A stretch of 11,782 bases of DNA from contig JBKPCR010000023.1 of assembly GCA_046727435.1 (NCBI GenBank), positions 1 to 11,782 of the forward strand, in the 5' to 3' direction. The translations under genes and the position numbers were made by a program. This document shows positions 6,046 through 11,782 of this stretch, in pieces. The notes below the pieces were generated by a model. It made no database searches. It worked only from the letters and a program-made list of their open reading frames with translations, and was not told where the DNA came from. Numbering within the stretch: position 1 is the first letter of the stretch; each line of letters starts with the position of its first letter. This stretch comes from CAVPRW01 sp046727435 [NCBI: bacterium] (GTDB lineage Bacteria > Tectomicrobia > Entotheonellia > J063).

Positions 6046-6810
6046 TTACTTCCTACCGGCGTAGCGGTAATTCTTCGTCTTGATGAGGAGGGTACCAAGG
6101 TTGTAGTAGGCCCCCGCGAAAGAAGGGTCCAGCTCGATAGCCTTTCTGAATGCCGCGATAGCGGCCTCATCCTGTCCAAGCTCCTCATGGGCAAGTCCGA
6201 GGTTAAAGAAAGTTTTCGCATCATCCGGGTGGAGCCTCAACGCTTCTCCGAGCACGCGCCAGGCCAGAGCATACTCTCGCATTCGGACGTAGACGTTTCC
6301 AAGCCGCATGTAGGAGGACTAGGGGGTGGGACTAGTGACGATGGCCCTCTGAAAGAGCGTCTCAGCTGTATCGAGCCGGCCATCCTTAAGTTCTAGGACC
6401 CCGAGGTTATAATAACCCCCACTCAGGAGCGGGTCGAAGTGGATAGCTTGGCTAAAGGCGCGTCTGGCCTCCTCCCTCTGGCCACTCTGGGAGTAGACCA
6501 CTCCGAGGGTGAGGTGTGCCGGAGCAAAGTCAGGCCGAAGCGAGAGCGCCTTGGCCAGGTGCTCCTCGGCCTCGGGCCGGTTCTCGAGCTGTACACAGTG
6601 CAGTCCCACCGCATACTAGATGCTGAAGTCTTCCGGCCGACTCGCAGCCGCCCGATGATACAGCTCGGCCGCGGCATCTAACTGCCCGCCCTGTTCCGCT
6701 TGCTCCGCCGCGGCAACGAGCTGTTCCACGTCTTCTGCATGGCCAAAGGCCACCAGCAGGGCAAAGAAGCACAGAGAAACCATGCACCACCGCGATAGAA
6801 GTCTCACCAT
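6046..6810 (-). pseudogene. Exported TPR-repeat protein interrupted by two in-frame TAG codons
   Basis: Reading one frame from the ATG at 6810 (GGAGG seven bases upstream) gives 254 codons. They comprise a signal peptide ending near AFGHA-ED (residues 21-26), then about six tetratricopeptide repeats with typical residues such as YYNLGVLELKDGRLDTAETLFQRA and FFNLGLAHEELGQDEAAIAAFRKAIELDP. TPR domains mediate protein-protein contacts. The frame is broken by TAG at 6616-6618 (codon 65) and TAG at 6319-6321 (codon 164) and finally ends in TAA. No frameshift is needed, and the repeats continue cleanly across both stops. Both are one C-to-T change from CAG (Gln); one G-to-A change from TGG is also possible. 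The gene starts 37 bases after czcA, so it was probably an operon member with a periplasmic role. Sequencing error remains possible. Confidence 0.82.
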
Positions 6811-6847
6811 TATCTCACCTCCCTTCAATACTGGCCCTACAAGCCTG

Positions 6848-9800
6848 TCACTTCGGTTCGCCGTTGCCGCCCCATTCGAAGATGCGATACAAGGCGGGGA
6901 GGACCACCAGGGTCAGCATGGTGCTCGTGACCAGGCCGCCGATGACCACGGTGGCCAGCGGCCTTTGCACCTCGGCGCCGGTGCCGGTAGCCAGCGCAAT
7001 GGGTACAAAGCCTAGAGAGGCCACCAGCGCCGTCATCAGCACCGGCCGCAGGCGGGTGAGCGCCCCCTGGGTGATGGCCTGGTCGACGGCCGCGCCGCCC
7101 TGACGTAGCTGGTTGATATAGGTGACCATGACGAGGCCATTGAGGACCGCCACTCCTGAGAGGGCGATAAAGCCCACGGCGGCCGAGATGGAAAAGGGGA
7201 TGTCCCTGAGCCAGAGCGACACAATGCCCCCCGTGAGTGCCAGCGGTACGCCTGTGAAGACCAGGAGCGCGTGTTTGACGGAGTTAAAGGCGCTGAACAG
7301 CAGCAAAAAGATCAAGAAAAAGCATGCCGGCACCACGATGGTCAGGCGCTCGCGGGCGACGACCAGATTCTCGAACTGCCCGCCCCAGTCGAGCCAGCTG
7401 CCGGCGGGCAGGCTGACCGCGGCGTTGATGCGCTCCTGGGCTTCGGCCACGAACGAACCCAGATCGCGGCCGCGGATGTTGGCCTGGACCACGACGCGGC
7501 GCTTGCCGTTCTCTCGGCTGATCTGGTTCTGGCCTTCGGCGACCTCGAGCCGCGCCACCTGCCCGAGTGGGATGAAGGCAGGGCGGTCTGAAGCCGCCAT
7601 GGCAGGCTTGAGGGCGGCGACGCGGGTGGGCGCCTCGCCGTTCTCCGCACGCGGCAGCGGGATGGGCAAGGCGAGCAGCCGATCGTCGTTCCGCCGGAGG
7701 TCCTCGGGCAGGCGGACCATGAGCGGGAAACGCCGGTCCCCCTCGAAGACTAACCCGGCCTCCCATCCGCCGGCCGCAATGGCCACCACGTCCTGCACGT
7801 CGGCAACGTTCAGCCCGTACCGGGCGGCGGCCGCCCGGTCGATGCGCACCTGCATGACCGGCAACCCCGAGGTTTGTTCGACTCTGACGTCCGCCGCGCC
7901 GGGGACTCCTTGCAACGCGCGGGCGATGGCGGCGGCCGTCGCCTGCATCTGGGCGAAGTCGTCGCCATAGACCTTCACGGCCACGTCGCCGCGCACGCCG
8001 GCCAGCAACTCGTTGAAGCGCACCTGGATCGGCTGGGTAAACTCGTACGCATTACCGGGCAGCCGCGTGAGCGCCGCTTCCATGCGCTGCCGCAACGCGG
8101 CCTTGGCCTCGGTAGGGTCCGGCCACTGGTCACGTGGTTTGAGGATGATGAAGGTGTCGGAGATGTTGGGCGGCATCGGGTCGGAGGCCATTTCGGCGGT
8201 GCCCGTTTTGGCAAACACGAAGGCGACTTCCGGAAAGCCACTGATGACCTTCTCGACCCGCCGCTCCATCTGCGTCGACTGCGTCAGGCTCGTGCTGGGG
8301 ATGCGGAAGGCCTGCACGGCGAGGTCTTGCTCGTCGAGGGTGGGGATGAACTCCTGCCCCAACCTCCCGAAGAGCAGCAGGGCGCCGCTAAAGGCCGCCA
8401 CGGCCAGCAGCACCACGGTATAGCGCAGGCGGAGCGCCAGCGTGAGCACCGGCTCGTAGGCACGCTTCGCCCAGCGGATGAGCACATTGTCCCCTTCTTT
8501 GACCCGGCCTCGGATGCAGAGGGCCACCATCGCCGGCACGAAGGTCAGCGACAGCACAAAGGCTGACACGAGCGCCAGGATCACCGTCATCGCCATGGGA
8601 TGGAACATCTTGCCTTCCACGCCGGTGAGCGTCAGGATAGGCAAGTAGACGGTAATGATGATCGCCTGGCCGAACACCGAAGGCTTGATCATCTCCTGGC
8701 TGGCCAGCCAGACTTCGTGGAGCCGTTCGGAGAGAGTAAGGGTACGCCCCAGGGCGTGCTGGCGCTCCGCCAGGCGGCGCAGGCAGTTCTCCACGATGAT
8801 CACCGCGCCGTCGACGATGAGGCCGAAATCGATGGCCCCGAGGCTCATCAGGTTGCCGCTGATGCCGGCCTGCACCATGCCCGTGGCGGTCATCAGCATC
8901 GACAGAGGAATGGCCAGGGCGGTGATCAGCGCCGCCCGGATGTTGCCCAGCAGCAGGAACAGCACGACGATCACCAAGAGCGCGCCCTCGGCCAGGCTTT
9001 TCTCCACCGTCTTGATGGTGGCATTGACGAGCTTCGAGCGGTTCAGCACAGTCTTCGCCCGGATGTCCGGCGGCAGGCTTTTCCGGATCTCCTGCATCTT
9101 GGCATCAACCGCGGCGGCGACCGTGCGGCTGTTCGCCCCAATGAGCATCAGGGCGGTGCCGACGACCACCTCCTCGCCGTTCTCGGTGGCGCTGCCGCTG
9201 CGCAGCTCCCGGCCGACCCCGACCGTGGCCACGTCGCGGATGTAGATCGGGGTGCCGTGGCGCGACCCGACGACGATGCTGGCGATCTCCCCCTCGTTGG
9301 TGATGCGGCCGTCGGTACGTACGAGATAGGCCTCGCCTTTACGCTCGATGTAGCCAGCGCCGGTGCTGACGTTGTTGCGTTCGAGGGCTTCGATGATGTC
9401 CTGGAAGGTCAACCCGTAGGACACGAGCTTCATGGGGTCAGGCTGGACATGGTACTGCTTGACGTAGCCGCCCATGGCATCGACCCCGGCCACGCCCTCG
9501 ACGTTCTTCAGCTGCGGCCGGATGATCCAATCCTGGACGGTCCGGAGATACGCCGCCCGCTCGAGGTCGTTGGCGAGTCGCTGGCCCTCGGGGGTGCGAT
9601 AGGAGCCGTCGCGCTGCCAGCCCGGGGCACCGTCCGCGACGGGGCGGCGCTCGTCCGGGGGGACATATTCCACCGCCCACATGTAGACCTCGCCGAGCCC
9701 TGTGGAGATCGGCCCCATGGCGGGCTCGGCACCAGGCGCCAGGCTTTCGCGGGCCTGGTTCAGGCGCTCGTTGACCTGCTGCCGGACGAAGTAGATGTCG

Positions 9801-10102
9801 ACATTGTCGCGAAACACCGCGGTCACTTGCGAGAACCCATTGCGGGAGAGCGAGTGCGTATACTCGAGGCCGGAGATCCCCGCCAGCGCCGTTTCAATGG
9901 GAAGGGTGACTTGCCGCTCGATGTCAATGGGGGAGAGGGCGGGGACCAGCGTATTGATCTGGACCTGCTTGTTGGTGATGTCCGGCACGGCATCGATCGA
10001 CAGGCGTTGCATGGCATAGATGCCGAGCCCGGCCAGGACAATCACCAAGAGCAGGATCAGGAAGCGGTGCTCGATGGAAAACCGTAACACGCGTTCTAGC
10101 AT
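6848..10102 (-). CDS. czcA: CzcA-type heavy-metal efflux RND pump
   Basis: This is the inner-membrane proton-driven pump of a CzcCBA tripartite system, 1084 residues, as expected for the HME-RND family. The N-terminal helix is followed by a first periplasmic domain, helices from about 370, a second periplasmic domain, and closing helices near 960-1080. The helix-4 motif DFGLIVDGAVIIVEN carries D425, D431 and E438, equivalent to D402, D408 and E415 of Cupriavidus CzcA. This is the signature of the Zn/Co/Cd branch rather than the Cu/Ag branch. An extra loop at about 148-185 (ERRPVADGAPGW and following) occurs in a subset of relatives. The ATG at 10102 is preferred because AGGTG lies six bases before it; the GTG three codons upstream has no site. 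It lies 44 bases after czcB. Confidence 0.96.
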   Translation of the reverse strand: MLERVLRFSIEHRFLILLLVIVLAGLGIYAMQRLSIDAVPDITNKQVQINTLVPALSPIDIERQVTLPIETALAGISGLEYTHSLSRNGFSQVTAVFRDNVDIYFVRQQVNERLNQARESLAPGAEPAMGPISTGLGEVYMWAVEYVPPDERRPVADGAPGWQRDGSYRTPEGQRLANDLERAAYLRTVQDWIIRPQLKNVEGVAGVDAMGGYVKQYHVQPDPMKLVSYGLTFQDIIEALERNNVSTGAGYIERKGEAYLVRTDGRITNEGEIASIVVGSRHGTPIYIRDVATVGVGRELRSGSATENGEEVVVGTALMLIGANSRTVAAAVDAKMQEIRKSLPPDIRAKTVLNRSKLVNATIKTVEKSLAEGALLVIVVLFLLLGNIRAALITALAIPLSMLMTATGMVQAGISGNLMSLGAIDFGLIVDGAVIIVENCLRRLAERQHALGRTLTLSERLHEVWLASQEMIKPSVFGQAIIITVYLPILTLTGVEGKMFHPMAMTVILALVSAFVLSLTFVPAMVALCIRGRVKEGDNVLIRWAKRAYEPVLTLALRLRYTVVLLAVAAFSGALLLFGRLGQEFIPTLDEQDLAVQAFRIPSTSLTQSTQMERRVEKVISGFPEVAFVFAKTGTAEMASDPMPPNISDTFIILKPRDQWPDPTEAKAALRQRMEAALTRLPGNAYEFTQPIQVRFNELLAGVRGDVAVKVYGDDFAQMQATAAAIARALQGVPGAADVRVEQTSGLPVMQVRIDRAAAARYGLNVADVQDVVAIAAGGWEAGLVFEGDRRFPLMVRLPEDLRRNDDRLLALPIPLPRAENGEAPTRVAALKPAMAASDRPAFIPLGQVARLEVAEGQNQISRENGKRRVVVQANIRGRDLGSFVAEAQERINAAVSLPAGSWLDWGGQFENLVVARERLTIVVPACFFLIFLLLFSAFNSVKHALLVFTGVPLALTGGIVSLWLRDIPFSISAAVGFIALSGVAVLNGLVMVTYINQLRQGGAAVDQAITQGALTRLRPVLMTALVASLGFVPIALATGTGAEVQRPLATVVIGGLVTSTMLTLVVLPALYRIFEWGGNGEPK

Positions 10103-10108
10103 GGTCTT

Positions 10109-10113
10109 CACCT
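10109..10113 (-). promoter_or_regulatory. Ribosome binding site that fixes the czcA start
   Basis: On the minus strand AGGTG lies six bases before the ATG at 10102. The in-frame GTG that begins inside this site (10111) has no purine-rich stretch of its own. Confidence 0.65.
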
Positions 10114-10146
10114 GTGATGGCCGACCGCGTGAGGCGGCCTGAGCCG

Positions 10147-11409
10147 TTAGTGCTGGTGCGTCGCCTCGCCCTTGGCTAGCTCGGCCTTCAAGATGAACGT
10201 TTCGCTGGCGGCGTAGCGCTCGCCGGGCTCAAGCCCGGAGCGGACCTCCACGTAGGTCTCGTTGGCGCGGCCGAGCGAGACAGGACGCGCCTCGAAGCCC
10301 TCGGGTGTCTGCACGAAAACTGTGGCCTTCCCCTCAACCGTCTGCACCGCCTCCTTGGGGATCAGGAGCGGCACGTCGGTGGCGCCGACCTCGATCATGG
10401 CCGTGACGAACAAGCCCGGACGCCAGGCGCCATTTGGGTTCGGGAGCACGGCCCGTGCGAGCGCGGTGCGGGTCTGCTCGTCGACCACCGGCGCGACGTA
10501 GGCGATGCTGCCCTGAGCGTCGGGTATGCCGTCGCCGACGGCGATGCTCACCGGCTGGCCCTGGCGGACGAGCGGTAAGTCTTTGGCATAGACGCTCACA
10601 TGGACCCACACGGAGCGCAGGTCGGCGATGACATAGGCGACGGTGTCGTCCTTCACCACCGCCCCGAGTGTGATGTGTTTCTCGATCACGCTGCCGTCGA
10701 ACGGCGCGGTGATGGGGTAGCGCGTGAAGGTACCATCCGCTTGTGTAGGCAGGCGGTTCAGGTCGGCTTCGGTAAACCCCAGGGCGCGGAGTCTGTGCTC
10801 GGCGGCGCGCAGCTCGATCCTGGCGTCTGTCAGGGCGCGCTTCGCTTCGAGGTACTCCTGCTCCGGGGAGATCTTTTTCTTCCAGAGATCCTCCTCCCGT
10901 CGAAAGGTTACCTCGGCCAGGGGCACGTGATCTCTCGCGTTCAAATAGGCCGACTTGAGATCCGCCAGCTCGCGGCTGTTGATGACGGCCATCACCTCGC
11001 CGGCGCGCACCCGATCGCCGAGCTGTTTCATCACCTGCTGGATGGCCCCCGAGACGCGCGGGATGATCTCGCCACGGCGGTCGGCATTGAGGGTCACGTG
11101 TCCGGGGAGCGTGGCATACGCCGCAAGCTTACCGGGTCCGGCGGTGGCCACTTCGATCCCCAGCTCCTGCAGCTGTGCCTCGGTGAGCCGGACCATCGAC
11201 TCCTCGCCGTGCGCTTCCTGTCCCTCGTGGTGGCCATGACCGTCGTGATCGTCGTGCCCCTTCGACTCGGCCTTCTCCTCATAGGCGTGTTCATCGGAGG
11301 CACGCGTCGCGGCCCCGTCCATCCGACCCATCCACCACATCGCCGCCGCCCCGAGCAGCATCCCTACGAGGGCCACCGCGATGAGCATGATGATCTGTTT
11401 AACTCGCAT
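10147..11409 (-). CDS. czcB: CzcB-type periplasmic adaptor (membrane fusion protein)
   Basis: The 420-residue adaptor links CzcA to the outer-membrane channel. An N-terminal membrane anchor (5-28, LIAVALVGMLLGAAAMWW) is followed by a His/Asp-rich linker with GHDDHDGHGHHEG (51-63), which probably binds metal in the periplasm. The barrel-sandwich half-motif is around 112-145 (IIPRVSGAIQQVMKQLGDRVRAGE). A helical hairpin spans about 148-212, the second lipoyl half about 231-262 (YPITAPFDGSVIEKHITLGAVV), then beta-barrel and membrane-proximal domains end at residue 420. A short His-containing tail (THQH) closes the protein. AGGAG lies seven bases before the ATG. It begins 13 bases after the czcC stop and precedes czcA, the standard czcCBA order. 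Confidence 0.95.
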   Translation of the reverse strand: MRVKQIIMLIAVALVGMLLGAAAMWWMGRMDGAATRASDEHAYEEKAESKGHDDHDGHGHHEGQEAHGEESMVRLTEAQLQELGIEVATAGPGKLAAYATLPGHVTLNADRRGEIIPRVSGAIQQVMKQLGDRVRAGEVMAVINSRELADLKSAYLNARDHVPLAEVTFRREEDLWKKKISPEQEYLEAKRALTDARIELRAAEHRLRALGFTEADLNRLPTQADGTFTRYPITAPFDGSVIEKHITLGAVVKDDTVAYVIADLRSVWVHVSVYAKDLPLVRQGQPVSIAVGDGIPDAQGSIAYVAPVVDEQTRTALARAVLPNPNGAWRPGLFVTAMIEVGATDVPLLIPKEAVQTVEGKATVFVQTPEGFEARPVSLGRANETYVEVRSGLEPGERYAASETFILKAELAKGEATHQH

Positions 11410-11422
11410 GACGCATCTCCTG

Positions 11423-11782
11423 TTAGCGCGGTACCGGCGGGGCTATGACCGCCTCAAGCGGCTCGCCGATCAGGCGCTCCATGTCGGCGACCGCCCGGGA
11501 GACACCTGGCCCGCCTGCACGCGTGCGGCGACGGTCCGCAGCACCTGGTCGGCCAGACGCACGAGGTCCTCGTTTAGGGCCAGCTGCGCTTGGGCGCCCA
11601 GCACCTCCACGAACGTTTTGGCCGTCGCCGTGAAGACATTGAGGCGTGTGGCCTCGTAATCCCACGCCGCCAGATCGCGCTCCAGGGCCGCGACGCGGGC
11701 CCGCCTCAGGCGCTTGCCCCCAAGTTCGATCACCTGACCAAGGGCGATAGTGGTCTCGGCCGCGTCGAAGCCTCGGAATTCA
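11423..11782 (-). pseudogene. czcC: czcC outer-membrane factor, partial, with large internal deletion and frame change
   Basis: The gene enters from beyond the window. From base 11781 the frame reads EFRGFDAAETTIALGQVIEL and on to RTVAARVQAGQVSP, which is the first half of a TolC/CzcC-family channel. At about 11495-11502 the match to that half stops. In the next frame SRAVADMERLIGEPLEAVIAPP matches the extreme C-terminus of the same family, ending in TAA at 11423. Family members keep roughly 200 or more residues between these two parts, and all of that is missing. The original frame runs on to a stop at 11470, so translation would give a short nonfunctional product. The channel barrel and coiled coils are incomplete, so CzcBA here lacks a cognate duct unless another copy exists. 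The czc promoter would lie outside the window. Confidence 0.85.

Noticed and set aside
6046-6810. Genome-wide reassignment of TAG to a sense codon as the explanation for the TPR gene.
   Set aside because: arsR ends in TAG at 2779-2781 with another in-frame TAG three codons later, at a family-typical length. Reading through these would give a long unrelated tail overlapping the ATPase, so TAG still acts as a stop here.
8600-10087. A 495-codon open frame on the plus strand opposite czcA.
   Set aside because: It is an antisense shadow of czcA with unnatural His/Asp/Gly composition and no membrane or domain pattern.
11776-11782. GAATTC (EcoRI) at the window end as a sign of a cloning boundary.
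   Set aside because: czcC codons run in frame through it to the edge (EFRGFDAAE is family-like), so it is natural sequence.
1-11782. tRNA, rRNA, CRISPR arrays, riboswitches or replication origins.
   Set aside because: No cloverleaf, rRNA-like stretch, regularly spaced direct repeat or known riboswitch core was seen by reading; a covariance-model scan was not possible.

Overview
The window is a heavy-metal efflux region from a Gram-negative bacterium. The evidence is an inner-membrane RND pump with its periplasmic adaptor, a fragment of its outer-membrane partner, and a prolipoprotein signal peptidase fragment. Most genes are GC-rich (clearly above 60% by eye). The organism cannot be named from this sequence. 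The style of the proteins would fit an uncultured Nitrospirota, Methylomirabilota or proteobacterial genome, but that is a guess.

There are two main gene blocks plus loose genes between them. Right block, minus strand, read from the window end leftwards: broken czcC (runs off the window), czcB, czcA, a TPR gene with two in-frame stops, and then, after a 98-base gap, a secreted lipocalin-like gene. Left block: an ArsR-type metalloregulator (minus) and a short CDF-like transporter (plus) diverge from an AT-rich promoter/operator at about 3261-3303. The regulator is followed by a P1B-type metal ATPase and by a truncated lspA that overlaps the ATPase stop by ATGA. Between the blocks sits a full-length CDF exporter of the CzcD/ZitB type (minus), converging on the short CDF gene.

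The functional picture is layered metal export. The ATPase and CDF proteins move cations from cytoplasm to periplasm, CzcA/CzcB (with a CzcC duct) would move them across the outer membrane, and the ArsR protein senses metal. No wholly new system was found.

The unusual part is decay and small mobile DNA. Three genes are broken in three different ways: lspA is cut after about 67 codons, the TPR gene has two TAG codons, and czcC has a large internal deletion. The ATPase carries Cys-Ala-Cys where the family has Cys-Pro-Cys. A 141-bp MITE-like element with perfect 18-bp terminal inverted repeats and a 6-bp target duplication lies upstream of czcD. A second, unrelated GTGGGGAAT-type repeat occurs three times, once beside the lspA truncation and once exactly at the lipocalin stop codon.
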